A stretch of 64,000 bases of DNA, taken from contig NZ_CBXX010000020.1 in NCBI RefSeq assembly GCF_000577615.1, positions 62,001 through 126,000 of the forward strand, given 5' to 3'. The position numbers and the translations under genes are program-made. Position 1 is the first letter of the stretch, and every line of letters begins with the position of its first letter. Source of the DNA: Herbaspirillum sp. RV1423. Lineage in GTDB: Bacteria > Pseudomonadota > Gammaproteobacteria > Burkholderiales > Burkholderiaceae_D. The notes under the pieces are model-generated. The model saw nothing but the letters and a program-made list of their open reading frames with translations. It was not told the DNA's origin and did not search any database. Positions 26,192 to 35,753 of this stretch are shown here, in pieces.

Positions 26192-26425
26192 CGATGGTTG
26201 GCTGCGATCCGATCCGTGATCCGATGCGACGCGAACGGGAACGTAGCGTCGAACTTGAGGCTATCCGGGGCTGCGTTGAGCGAGGGCGCATCCGGTGGGG
26301 AAGCCAGCCCCTTCGACGTCGGTGCATTCAAGCGGAGGATGCCGGCCACGCATGGCTGAAATCGTCTCACGTGCGACGCCGAAGCGTGAGTTGGAGACGA
26401 CGTGGGCTTATCACCACTTACCGAC

Positions 26426-27325
26426 TCAAGTCGATGGCGTCAGGAAATAAATCGGCGTAAGCGGCAGGCGCTGACGCGCTTGCTCGTCGAGCTTGCCGTA
26501 AAACTCGATCCAGAGATCGGTCAGGCGGTTCATGTCGATGAGGGTGATTTTGCGGGTCTCTTGCATGCGGGCCAATGTTTCGGCGTCACGGGTGAAACCG
26601 CCGGTGGAGACGAACAAACCAACGTCTTCGTTGCCGATCAGCGAGATGAAGGCGCGCAGTGAATCGGTGCTGACCTTTTGCTCGGTGCGCTTGACCTGCA
26701 CTTTGATGCGGGGAGGGCGTGCGCCAAGCGGATCGGTATAGGCGAGGATATCGATACCGCCGTCCTTGCCGGGCGGCGAGATCCATGACACATGGTAGGA
26801 CATGGCCTTGAGGAGGTCGGCGACCAGTTGTTGCAAGACATATGGGTTCATGGCGCGCAAGTGCTGCTCGATTTCGCTCCAGGCTTGTTCTTCGGCTTGC
26901 TCGAAGGTGATGCTGGTTTCTTTTTCGGCGACGTCTTCTTGCTCAATGCCATCATCACGAGCAAGTTCGATGTCGTTTTTCTGAGCAAGCTTCCATTTAC
27001 GATAGAGCTTCAACGCAGCTTTTTGAAATTGCTCCGGATCTTTGAGCTCGCGATGAGCAGCCATGCCTTCTTCCGTGACGGTCCAGATGCCTTTGTTCTT
27101 TTGCATCCATCCTGCTTTGACACAATCTACCGTGGCAAAACGCACGATTTTTTCAAACCGGCGATCTCCCGATTCGTAAGTACCTGCTTCGTAGCTGCTC
27201 AGCGTCACTTGAGCGACCAACGCAGCCAACGCTTCACGCGCCGGCAAGCCATCGGGAGCATGCATCAAGATCTCAAACAGCTTACGTAAAAATTCGCCGG
27301 TACGCTTACGGGTGATTTCAGCCAT
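26426..27325 (-). CDS. Mrr-family restriction endonuclease
   Basis: Encodes 299 residues. The N-terminal winged-helix part (residues ~1-100, with WTVTEEGMAA) resembles the Mrr N-domain. After an acidic linker the catalytic domain shows GKDGGIDILAYTDPLG and then IKVQVKRTEQKVS, i.e. the D...QxK nuclease motif of the Mrr group of PD-(D/E)xK enzymes. Relatives cut methylated DNA. In this island it would complement the type I system by attacking DNA with foreign methylation. Monocistronic by spacing. Confidence 0.88.
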   Translation of the reverse strand: MAEITRKRTGEFLRKLFEILMHAPDGLPAREALAALVAQVTLSSYEAGTYESGDRRFEKIVRFATVDCVKAGWMQKNKGIWTVTEEGMAAHRELKDPEQFQKAALKLYRKWKLAQKNDIELARDDGIEQEDVAEKETSITFEQAEEQAWSEIEQHLRAMNPYVLQQLVADLLKAMSYHVSWISPPGKDGGIDILAYTDPLGARPPRIKVQVKRTEQKVSTDSLRAFISLIGNEDVGLFVSTGGFTRDAETLARMQETRKITLIDMNRLTDLWIEFYGKLDEQARQRLPLTPIYFLTPST

Positions 27326-27429
27326 GGTCTTATCGTTGTCATTAGGTGGAGGTGATGCGTAGATACTTCAGATGGAGGGATTCTAGTCGTAGTCAGATGT
27401 TGCCGACGATGATGAACGTCAAGCACGTC

Positions 27430-27525
27430 GAAAATAGATGTTTTTACAAAAATATCACCATAAATAGATATTTATTATATCTTGTAGAGACTTTTGCTAA
27501 ATTCAACCGCAAAATAGACGTTTTC
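27430..27525. promoter_or_regulatory. iterated AAATAGAT motifs upstream of the Fic gene
   Basis: Three near-identical motifs, AAATAGATGTTT (27432), AAATAGATATTT (27462) and AAATAGACGTTT (27512), lie at 30- and 50-bp intervals, close to whole helical turns, in an AT-rich stretch just before the Fic start. A further TAGATGTTTT and an ATAGATG occur just after the gene (29131, 29172). A repressor or the Fic system's own antitoxin could bind here. Confidence 0.4.
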
Positions 27526-27567
27526 TGAAAACCGTAGATATAAATCTCTGCTGACGGAGTTGTGTAG

Positions 27568-29103
27568 ATGATTGTGCCTCTTCCCCGGTTATTTCTTGGC
27601 TATGAAGCGCTCATCCGTACGCATCAGCTTCGCGTCCCGCCGCTACGGCGCGTTTTTCTGGCGACGGAACGTGCGCTGGAATTTCGATCGGTCACGGCCG
27701 AGGGCGAGGAACGCATCGAACTTCCTTTGCAACGCATCGCCGATGCCGACTCGCTGGTTGGCCGACTGACGTTTGCCTTTAAGCGGGAACACCTGAATCT
27801 CACGGTACTGGGCGCGCTTTTTGAGGTTCCTGAAGTACTCGTCGATGTCCAGGCATGGCTGCACGACAAACCCAGTTCGAAATATTCGCGCATGGCGGGG
27901 TATCTGGCCACGTGGCTGACCGGTCATGAGTTCGATTACAGCCTGGCCCCTGGCAGTCCGCGGGTTCCCTTGCTTGATGCCCGATATTACGTTGTGGGGC
28001 CCGCCGTTACCGATCCCAAGTTCGGCATTGTGAATAATCTTTTGGGCAACAAATGGTTTAGCCCGCTGATCCGGCGTACGGAGAACTTGCAACGGCTGCT
28101 TGATGAAAAATTAGCGGACAGGGTCAATGAGGCGTTCCAGTCTATCGAGCCGGAAATGCTGTCACGCGCGGTTGATTACCTCTATCTCTCTGAAACACGT
28201 TCCACGTACGATATCGAAGACGAGATTCCGGACAATGAGCGCGCCGCCAAATTTCGGCGCTTGCTGGAGTTGGCGGGTGAGCCGGGACCGCTTACCGAGG
28301 AGCAACTGGGTCAGTGGCAGTCGCAGATTGTCAGCGCAAGATTGGCGGAATACCATTTCCGCGATAGTCAGAACTGGCTGTCGCGTGCCGGTCGGTTGCG
28401 CAATATCGCCGATTTCATCCCGCCACCACCGGCGCACGTGCAGCCCATGATGGCGGCCATCAGCCAAGTGGCGGCATACGCGTCGTCAGGCGCACTAGAC
28501 CCGGTGCTGGCAGCTTCTTGTACGTCATTCGGTTTTGTCTTCGTACATCCGTTTCTCGATGGCAATGGCCGACTTCACCGTTTCTTGCTGCACCATGTCT
28601 TGCGACAAGCCGGTTTTACACCGGCCGGCGTGGTATTGCCGCTGTCTGCGCGCATGCTCAAACAGTTGGATCACTATTCAACCTTGCTTAAACGGTATTC
28701 GCGCCCGCGCACGGAATTGATCGACTATGTGTTGGACAACGATAGCGCCACGATTCATGTGCGCTCAGACCAGCCGTTGTGGCTGTACGCTTATTTTGAT
28801 GCGACGGAAATTTGTGAATTCATTCTGAATTGCTGCAAGGCCTGCGTTGAAGAAGATTTGCATGCCGAAGTTGTCTATCTGCGTGCTCACGATGCCACCG
28901 TCCGTGATCTGGAAACCTGGCTGGACATGCGGCAGGCGGCTCTCAATACCCTCATCGATACCATCGTGCAGGGCAACGGTGTACTTTCCAAGCGCAAGCT
29001 GAAGTTGGTTGAAGGTTTGCCTGAAGAAGCCATCAGGCGCATCGAAGCAACCGTAGGCGAGCACTTTGCGGCCTACATTGATCAACGCGCCCAAGAAAAA
29101 TAG
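27568..29103 (+). CDS. Fic family protein (AMPylase-type)
   Basis: Encodes 511 residues. The Fic catalytic motif is complete near residue 330: FVHPFLDGNGRLHRF, with the catalytic His, the phosphate-binding GNG and the second Arg/His. The upstream segment ETRSTYDIEDE near residue 209 resembles the (S/T)xxxE(G/N) inhibitory helix of class II Fic proteins, with Asp in the last place. A C-terminal helical region of ~150 residues follows. Fic enzymes transfer AMP or other nucleotides to target proteins. No separate antitoxin gene is present, so self-inhibition is likely. AT-rich flanks suggest lateral arrival with the restriction island. Confidence 0.88.
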   Translation: MIVPLPRLFLGYEALIRTHQLRVPPLRRVFLATERALEFRSVTAEGEERIELPLQRIADADSLVGRLTFAFKREHLNLTVLGALFEVPEVLVDVQAWLHDKPSSKYSRMAGYLATWLTGHEFDYSLAPGSPRVPLLDARYYVVGPAVTDPKFGIVNNLLGNKWFSPLIRRTENLQRLLDEKLADRVNEAFQSIEPEMLSRAVDYLYLSETRSTYDIEDEIPDNERAAKFRRLLELAGEPGPLTEEQLGQWQSQIVSARLAEYHFRDSQNWLSRAGRLRNIADFIPPPPAHVQPMMAAISQVAAYASSGALDPVLAASCTSFGFVFVHPFLDGNGRLHRFLLHHVLRQAGFTPAGVVLPLSARMLKQLDHYSTLLKRYSRPRTELIDYVLDNDSATIHVRSDQPLWLYAYFDATEICEFILNCCKACVEEDLHAEVVYLRAHDATVRDLETWLDMRQAALNTLIDTIVQGNGVLSKRKLKLVEGLPEEAIRRIEATVGEHFAAYIDQRAQEK

Positions 29104-29116
29104 CGATATTTCAAAT

Positions 29117-29139
29117 AAACATCTCGTTTATAGATGTTT
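29117..29139 (+). terminator. inverted repeat after the Fic gene
   Basis: Arms AAACATCT (29117-29124) and AGATGTTT (29132-29139) with a 7-base loop, followed by a T and then mixed sequence. It is AT-rich and weak for a terminator. Because one arm matches the upstream TAGATGTTT motif, it could equally be a binding site. Confidence 0.3.
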
Positions 29140-29216
29140 TCCAAATTTCGTAGAGGTGGTGCATTCCAATCGCCCCAAAAATAGATGCACAGCAGGGGTG
29201 CCACAAACGCCTGTCA

Positions 29217-29405
29217 TCACCCCCTTTGCAGCTCCAACGCGACACGCTGCCACCCCAGCCACAACACCCGTAACGTCACGCCCACAAAAAACACCCGCAC
29301 CAATCCGCCGGTCAGCGCGGAGATGAAGTGAAACAGCATCGTCGCTGAATACGCGACCATCTCCACTACCGACAACAAAATCAGGACGTACTGAAGACCG
29401 CATTC
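29217..29405 (-). pseudogene. 3' remnant of a membrane protein gene
   Basis: On the minus strand a 62-codon frame without a good start reads VLILLSVVEMVAYSATMLF, then HFISALTGGLVRVFFVGVTL and RVLWLGWQRVAL, ending at TGA (29217-29219). Two hydrophobic segments and a terminal amphipathic tail look like the end of a real inner-membrane protein. A stop closes the frame upstream, so only this tail survives. Family not recognised. It marks the border of the island. Confidence 0.35.
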
Positions 29406-29433
29406 TCAGCGCAGCGAGGCGCTGCGGCAACGC

Positions 29434-30216
29434 TCAGAACGAGCGCATGACCCTCACCGTGACGTAGGGCAAACGCTCGGTCGCAGCGGAAGCGCGCGCG
29501 CTGTGCAGGCGATGCAAGGTGATCTGGTTGACTTCCGCGTGGCTGCCGGCGATGTGGTCCGTGATCAGCCGGACAGCTTCATCCCCCGCGCGGGCCTCGA
29601 TTTGCGCAAGGATGGCGGCATGTTCGTCGTAGGTCGATCCCACGCAATCGCCGTACACAAAGTCGAGCCGCCGCACGATGCGGATGCGGTCGGTGAGGCG
29701 GTCGAAGGCGTTGGCCATTTCCTGGTTGCCGGTGGCGCGCACCAGCGTCTGGTGGAAGGCTTCGTCGAGTGCGGCGGCGGCACGGCCGTCGGTCAGCCGC
29801 TGCTCCACCGGCACGCACCAATCCGCCTTGAGCGCCTCGATCTGCGCCATGTCGACGACGTGCTTGCCTTCGCCCGCGCACAGGCGCGTGACGGCATGCA
29901 CTTCGATCAGCGTGCGCAGTTCGTACAGGTCTTCGAAGCGCTTGAAATCCATCGGCACCACTTCCCAGCCGCCACGCACATAGCCCTGCATCAGGCCGTC
30001 GCTTTGCAGGCGTTGCAGCGCCTCGCGCACCGGCGTGCGCGAGACTTTGAAGTAGGCCGCAACTTCGGTCTCGGTGACCTGGTCGCCGGGCAGGAGTCGC
30101 ATTTCAAAGATGTCTTCGCGCAAACGCGCGTAGACGTACTCCGGCAAGGAGGCCTTGACCGGCTCTTCGGCGACGCTGTCGGACGGAGTCAGCGACGGAT
30201 CGGGTGAGGCATGCAT
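29434..30216 (-). CDS. FadR/GntR-family transcriptional regulator (FCD domain)
   Basis: Start set at the ATG at 30216, giving 260 residues. The longer frame begins with TTG and overlaps the upstream gene. The winged HTH covers residues ~25-95 (GDQVTETEVAAYFKVSRTPV, REALQRLQSDGLM). The C-terminal all-helical FCD ligand domain has the usual metal-binding His pattern (DEAFHQTLVRATGN, HAAILAQIEARAGDEA, DHIAGSH). It is the last gene of the racemase-dpp-ggt cluster. A FadR-type palindrome lies before dppA, so it probably controls the operon in response to a glutamyl or peptide-derived acid (inference). Confidence 0.88.
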   Translation of the reverse strand: MHASPDPSLTPSDSVAEEPVKASLPEYVYARLREDIFEMRLLPGDQVTETEVAAYFKVSRTPVREALQRLQSDGLMQGYVRGGWEVVPMDFKRFEDLYELRTLIEVHAVTRLCAGEGKHVVDMAQIEALKADWCVPVEQRLTDGRAAAALDEAFHQTLVRATGNQEMANAFDRLTDRIRIVRRLDFVYGDCVGSTYDEHAAILAQIEARAGDEAVRLITDHIAGSHAEVNQITLHRLHSARASAATERLPYVTVRVMRSF

Positions 30217-30247
30217 GAGCGGCGTGGCCTTTTCAGAGTGAAGTGGA

Positions 30248-31873
30248 CTACCAGGCCGCAACGCAACCGTCGGTGCGCGGTTCGGTGCCGCCGCACAGCA
30301 CGCCGTTGGCGTCGCGCCAGATGATCTGGCCGCGGCCGAAGCCGAGCTGGTTGCCGGACCAGCTCACTTCATGGCCGAGCCCGGCCGGACCGAGGCCGCG
30401 GAACAGGTGCTCGGCGGTGGTGTGCTCGATGCTGACCTTGTTGCCGCTTTCCCATTCCCAGCGCGGCGCGTCCAGCGAGGCTTGCGGATTGAGGCCGAAG
30501 TCGACCGTGTTCATCACCATCTGCACGTGGCCTTGCGGCTGCATGAAGCCGCCCATGACGCCGAACGGGCCGACCGCCTGGCCGTCCTTGGTGAGGAAGC
30601 CGGGGATGATGGTGTGGTATGGGCGCTTGCCCGGGGCCAGGCAGTTGGGGTGCGCGGCGTCGAGCGTGAAATTGTTGCCGCGGTTGTGCAGCGCGATGCC
30701 GGCGCCCGGCACCACCAGGCCCGAGCCGAAGCCCATGTAGTTGCTCTGGATGAAGGACACCATGTTGCCTTCGCTGTCGGCGGTGCTGAGGTAGACGGTG
30801 CCGCCGCGCGGCGGTTCGCCGGCCACCGGCAGCGCGGCGCGCGCGCCGATCAGCTTGCGGCGCTCGTCGGCGTAGGCGTCCGAGAGCAGGTCCTTGACCG
30901 AGACACGCATGTGGCCGACGTCGGCGATGTGCGCGAGGCCGTCGGCGTAGGCGAGCTTGATCGCTTCGATCTGGCGGTGGTAGGTGAGCAGGGCGTCGCG
31001 CTCGCTGAAGTCGAAACCCTTCAACATGTTCAACGCCAGCAGGGCGACCAGGCCGTGGCCGTTCGGCGGGATTTCCCAGACGTCGTAGCCGCGATAATTG
31101 GCGCTGATCGGATCGACCCATTGCGGCCGGAAGCTGGCGAGGTCGGAGACGTCCATGTAGCCACCGGCGGCGCGGATGAAGGCGGCGGTTTTTTCCGCCA
31201 GGGCGCCCTGGTAGAAGCTGCGCGCATTGTCGTCGGCGATGGATTGCAGCGTGGCGGCGTGGCCGGGCGAGCGCCAGATTTCACCGGCTTGCGGCGCGCG
31301 GCCGGAGCCGTCGAGGGCGCCGAAGGTGTCGAACCAGGATTTGAAATGATCTTCCTTGAATTCGCGCGTGAAGTTTTTGTACGCTTGCTGCCAGGCGACC
31401 GCCACCATCGGCGACACCGGGAAACCGTCCTGCGCCAGGCTGATCGCGCCGGCCATCGAGCGCGTCAGCGGCAGGCGGCCGAAGCGTTCGGCCATGCTGG
31501 CCCAGGCCGACGGCGTGCCGGGCACGGTGACCGGCAGGGCGCCGTATTTGGGTACGGTCTTGTGGCCGGCGGCGGTCAGCGCGTCGAGCGAGATGGCCAT
31601 CGGCGCCGGGCCGCTGGCGTTGAGGCCGTGCAATTGGCCCTTGTGCCAGATCAGCGCGAACGCGTCGCCGCCGATGCCGTTGGCGGTCGGCTCGACCACG
31701 GTCAATGCGGTTGCCGCCGCGATGGCGGCGTCGATGGCGTTGCCGCCTGCTTGCAGGATTTGCAGGCCGGCTTGCGCGGCCAGCGGCTGCGAGGTCGCGA
31801 CCATGCCGCGATTGGCGAACACCGCGCTGCGGCGCGAGGCGTAGGGATAGTGATTGGCGTTGAAGTTGGGCAT
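30248..31873 (-). CDS. ggt: gamma-glutamyltransferase family protein
   Basis: Encodes 541 residues, the size of the YwrD-like branch of gamma-glutamyltransferases (Ntn hydrolases). The N-terminal ATSQPLAAQAGLQILQAGGN block precedes AANA-type packing motifs. The catalytic Thr that becomes the N-terminal nucleophile after self-cleavage is in GGTVYLSTADSEGNMVSF. MGFGSGLVVPGAGIALHNRG and the GGFMQPQGHVQM loop follow. No signal peptide is visible, so it is probably cytoplasmic. Set between dppF and the regulator, it would split gamma-glutamyl compounds or condensed products after import. The ATG follows AGGAAAG. Confidence 0.9.
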   Translation of the reverse strand: MPNFNANHYPYASRRSAVFANRGMVATSQPLAAQAGLQILQAGGNAIDAAIAAATALTVVEPTANGIGGDAFALIWHKGQLHGLNASGPAPMAISLDALTAAGHKTVPKYGALPVTVPGTPSAWASMAERFGRLPLTRSMAGAISLAQDGFPVSPMVAVAWQQAYKNFTREFKEDHFKSWFDTFGALDGSGRAPQAGEIWRSPGHAATLQSIADDNARSFYQGALAEKTAAFIRAAGGYMDVSDLASFRPQWVDPISANYRGYDVWEIPPNGHGLVALLALNMLKGFDFSERDALLTYHRQIEAIKLAYADGLAHIADVGHMRVSVKDLLSDAYADERRKLIGARAALPVAGEPPRGGTVYLSTADSEGNMVSFIQSNYMGFGSGLVVPGAGIALHNRGNNFTLDAAHPNCLAPGKRPYHTIIPGFLTKDGQAVGPFGVMGGFMQPQGHVQMVMNTVDFGLNPQASLDAPRWEWESGNKVSIEHTTAEHLFRGLGPAGLGHEVSWSGNQLGFGRGQIIWRDANGVLCGGTEPRTDGCVAAW

Positions 31874-31906
31874 GGGATGCTTTCCTGATCGGATGAAGGG
31901 ATAAGT

Positions 31907-32878
31907 TTAACGGTACAGATGACAGGCGACGTATTCGCCGGGAGCGGTTTCAGGTGAAATCTCGACCCGCGGCGGCGTCTCGGTCTTGCAGATGTCCATG
32001 CAGGACGCGCAGCGCGGATGGAAATGGCAGCCCGCGGGCGGCGACGACGGATTGGGAATGCCGCCTTGCAGGACGATGCGCTGGCGCACCTGATCGGGAT
32101 GCTCGCGCGGGATCGCCGACAGCAGGGCTTGCGTGTAGGGATGTTTAGGCGCGCGGTAGACGCTTTCGCAGGCGCCGTACTCGACCATGCGGCCGAGGTA
32201 CATGACGCCGATGGTGTCGCTGACGTGGCGGATCACGGCGAGGTCGTGCGAGACGAACAGGTAGGTCAGGGAGAATTCCTTTTGCAGCGCCTGCAGCAGA
32301 TTCAGTATTTGTGCCTGGATCGAGACGTCGAGCGCCGACACGGCTTCGTCGGCGACCACCAGTTTCGGCCGCGTGATGATGGCGCGCGCGATGCCGACGC
32401 GCTGGCGCTGGCCGCCGGAGAATTCATGCGGATGGCGGCCGGCGTAGGCCTGGCTGAGGCCGACGACGTCGAGGATGTCGGCGACCTTGCGCTTGCGCGT
32501 GGCGCGGTCGAACAGGCCGTGCACGATCAGCGGTTCTTCCAGCACTTCGCCGATGGTCATGCGTGGATTGAGCGAGGCGAACGGGTCCTGGAACACCATC
32601 TGCATATTGCGGCGCATGGCGCGCAGGGCAGGCGAGGACAGGGTGGTAATTTCCTCGCCCATGAATTGCACGCTGCCGGCGGTCGGCTCGATCAGGCGCA
32701 GCACGCTGCGGCCGGTGGTCGATTTGCCGCAGCCGGATTCGCCGACCAGGCCGAGCGTCTTGCCTTCGTCGATGGAGAACGATACGTCGTCGACGGCCTT
32801 GACCGGCGCCGCGCCGCGCTTGCCGGCGGCGAAATGTTTTTTGAGTCCGGAGACTTGCAGCAAAGGTGCGGTCGTCAT
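31907..32878 (-). CDS. dppF: oligo/dipeptide ABC transporter ATPase (DppF/OppF type)
   Basis: Encodes 323 residues. Walker A is GLVGESGCGKSTTGRS, the Q-loop lies in NMQMVFQDPFASLNPRM, the signature is HEFSGGQRQRVGIARAI, and Walker B is KLVVADEAVSALDVS. The C-terminal oligopeptide-transporter extension has the CHFHPRCASCMDIC cysteine cluster, typical of Dpp/Opp ATPases. It pairs with DppD to power the permease. It starts 16 bases after dppD and is followed by ggt after 33 bases. Confidence 0.93.
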   Translation of the reverse strand: MTTAPLLQVSGLKKHFAAGKRGAAPVKAVDDVSFSIDEGKTLGLVGESGCGKSTTGRSVLRLIEPTAGSVQFMGEEITTLSSPALRAMRRNMQMVFQDPFASLNPRMTIGEVLEEPLIVHGLFDRATRKRKVADILDVVGLSQAYAGRHPHEFSGGQRQRVGIARAIITRPKLVVADEAVSALDVSIQAQILNLLQALQKEFSLTYLFVSHDLAVIRHVSDTIGVMYLGRMVEYGACESVYRAPKHPYTQALLSAIPREHPDQVRQRIVLQGGIPNPSSPPAGCHFHPRCASCMDICKTETPPRVEISPETAPGEYVACHLYR

Positions 32879-32894
32879 TGCTTATCGGTCCTCT

Positions 32895-33878
<984 letters not shown>

Positions 33879-33890
33879 GGTCGGTTCTCT

Positions 33891-34784
33891 CTATCGATAC
33901 AGTTTGGGATCGAACACTTCGCGGATGCCGTCGCCCAGCAGATTGAAGCCGAGCACCACCGCGAAGATCGCCACGCCCGGCCACAGGGCCAGCGTCGGAT
34001 CGGTGTTGAGGTAGCCCTGCGCGATGCGCAGCATCGAACCCCAGCTCGGGTCTTCCGGCTTGGCGCCGAGGCCGAGGTAGGACAAACCCGCTTCGGCGAT
34101 GATGGCCGAGCCCATCGCGAAGGTCGCCTGGATCACCAGCGGCGCCATCGCGTTGGGCAGGACGTAGCGCCACATGATGCGCAGATGCCCGGCGCCGATC
34201 GCGCGCGCCGCCATGACGTAATCGAGGTTGCGGATGCTCATGGCCTGGCCGCGCGCCAGCCGGATAAAGGCCGGCGCGAAGCCGATGCCGACCGCCACCA
34301 TGGCATTGTAGAAACCGCCGCCCAGGGCCGCCGCCAACGCGAGCGCCAGGATCAGCGAAGGGAAGGCTTGCAGCGCGTCGACCAGGCGCATCACCACCCA
34401 CTCGTCCCAGACGCCGCGGAAGTAGCCGCTGGCGATGCCGATCGGCACGCCGACGCAGAAGGCCAGGCCGACTGCGATCAGCGCCGCTTGCAGCGAGATG
34501 CGCGCGCCGTACAGCATGCGCGAGAAGATGTCGCGGCCGAGGTCGTCGGTGCCCATCCAGTGCGTGGCGTCGGGGCCGGACAAGAGGTTGCCGTAGTCCT
34601 GGTCGAAGATCGGGTCGTGCGTGGCCAGCAGCGGCGCGAACAAGGCGACCAGCAACAGCAGCAGGATGATGGCCGCGCCGACCAGCGCGAGGCGGTTGCC
34701 GGCGAAGCGGCGCAGGCCGATGAAGCGCTGGCGCTGCGGCAGGGCTTCCGCGGCCTTGGTGGTGGTGTCGATTGTCTGATCCAT
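33891..34784 (-). CDS. dppC: dipeptide ABC transporter permease (DppC type)
   Basis: Encodes 297 residues with an N-terminal hydrophobic anchor (residues ~30-55) and five further membrane segments. GTDDLGRDIFSRMLYGARIS is the DppC/OppC signature just after the first loop. The coupling helix is the EAA-like MAARAIGAGHLRIMWRYVLP. The periplasmic loop with DPIFDQDYGNLLSGPDATHW is typical. Partner of DppB in the inner membrane. Starts eight bases after dppB. Confidence 0.93.
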   Translation of the reverse strand: MDQTIDTTTKAAEALPQRQRFIGLRRFAGNRLALVGAAIILLLLLVALFAPLLATHDPIFDQDYGNLLSGPDATHWMGTDDLGRDIFSRMLYGARISLQAALIAVGLAFCVGVPIGIASGYFRGVWDEWVVMRLVDALQAFPSLILALALAAALGGGFYNAMVAVGIGFAPAFIRLARGQAMSIRNLDYVMAARAIGAGHLRIMWRYVLPNAMAPLVIQATFAMGSAIIAEAGLSYLGLGAKPEDPSWGSMLRIAQGYLNTDPTLALWPGVAIFAVVLGFNLLGDGIREVFDPKLYR

Positions 34785-34792
34785 GTTGTTCC

Positions 34793-35731
34793 TTATTTGG
34801 CGATGCGCGGATCGATGACGGTGTACAGCACGTCCACCACCAGGTTGACGATCACCACCATCAGCGCCGCCGCCAGCACGCCGCCCTGCACCATGACGTA
34901 ATCGCGCTGGAAGATGGCGTCGACGATCATCTTGCCCATGCCGGGAATGCCGAAGATGCTCTCGGTGATCACCAGCCCGCCCAGCAGGCCCGAGACCATC
35001 AGGCCGCTGGCCGTGACCACCGGGATCAGCGCGTTGCGCAGCGCGTGGCCGATCACCACTTGCCAGTCCTTGAGGCCCTTGGAGAACGCGGTGCGGATGT
35101 AGTCTTCGTTGAGCACTTCGAGCAGGCTGCTGCGCACCATGCGCATGAGGATGGCCGACTCGCGCAGGCCGGTCGCCAGCACCGGCATCAGCATCGCCAG
35201 CACGTTACCGCGCCAGTCCTCGGTGAGCGGCACGTAGCCCGAGGCCGGCAGCCAGCCCAGCTTGACCGCGAACAGGATGATGAACATCATGCCCAGCCAG
35301 AAATGCGGCACCGACATGCCGAACAGCGCCACCAGCGTGCTGAAGTAGTTGGCGAAACCGCGCGGACGCGCCGCCGCCATGATGCCGGCCGGCACCGCGA
35401 TCAGGATCGCCACGGCGAAGCTGCCCAGCGCCAGTTCGATGGTGACCGGCAGGCGCTGCATCAGCGCATCGACCACCGGCGTGCGGTCGATGAAGGAGCG
35501 GCCGAGGTCGCCGTGCAGCACGCCGCCCAGCCAGCGCGCATATTGCATATAGAGCGGATCGTCGAGGCCGAGCTGGGCGCGCAGGGCCAACGCCGCTTCG
35601 GGCGTGGCTTCCTGGCCGAGGATGGCGGACACCGGATCGCCTGGCAGGATCGCCAGCAGCGAGAAGATCACCATGCTGACCAGCAGCAGCGTGGGGATCA
35701 CCAGCAAAATGCGTTTAATTAATGGAGACAT
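34793..35731 (-). CDS. dppB: dipeptide ABC transporter permease (DppB type)
   Basis: Encodes 312 residues. The protein begins with a membrane segment (IKRILLVIPTLLLVSMVIFS) and the ILPGDPVSAILG loop of DppB/OppB permeases, then the GDLGRSFIDRTPVVDALMQR block. The EAA coupling segment is YIRTAFSKGLKDWQVVIGHA. It is the first gene after the nine-unit palindromic array that separates it from dppA, so its expression may be set apart from that of the binding protein. Confidence 0.93.
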   Translation of the reverse strand: MSPLIKRILLVIPTLLLVSMVIFSLLAILPGDPVSAILGQEATPEAALALRAQLGLDDPLYMQYARWLGGVLHGDLGRSFIDRTPVVDALMQRLPVTIELALGSFAVAILIAVPAGIMAAARPRGFANYFSTLVALFGMSVPHFWLGMMFIILFAVKLGWLPASGYVPLTEDWRGNVLAMLMPVLATGLRESAILMRMVRSSLLEVLNEDYIRTAFSKGLKDWQVVIGHALRNALIPVVTASGLMVSGLLGGLVITESIFGIPGMGKMIVDAIFQRDYVMVQGGVLAAALMVVIVNLVVDVLYTVIDPRIAK

Positions 35732-35753
35732 GGGCAGCAGCGCCGTGACAAAT

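Noticed and set aside
27346-27567. Small plus-strand open frame before the Fic gene as a possible antitoxin
   Set aside because: It is AT-rich, has no ribosome site and consists of the iterated motifs. The Fic protein has its own inhibitory-like helix.
29128-29430. 100-codon minus-strand open frame
   Set aside because: No family pattern. The neighbouring frame with hydrophobic segments (29217-29405) is the more credible remnant.
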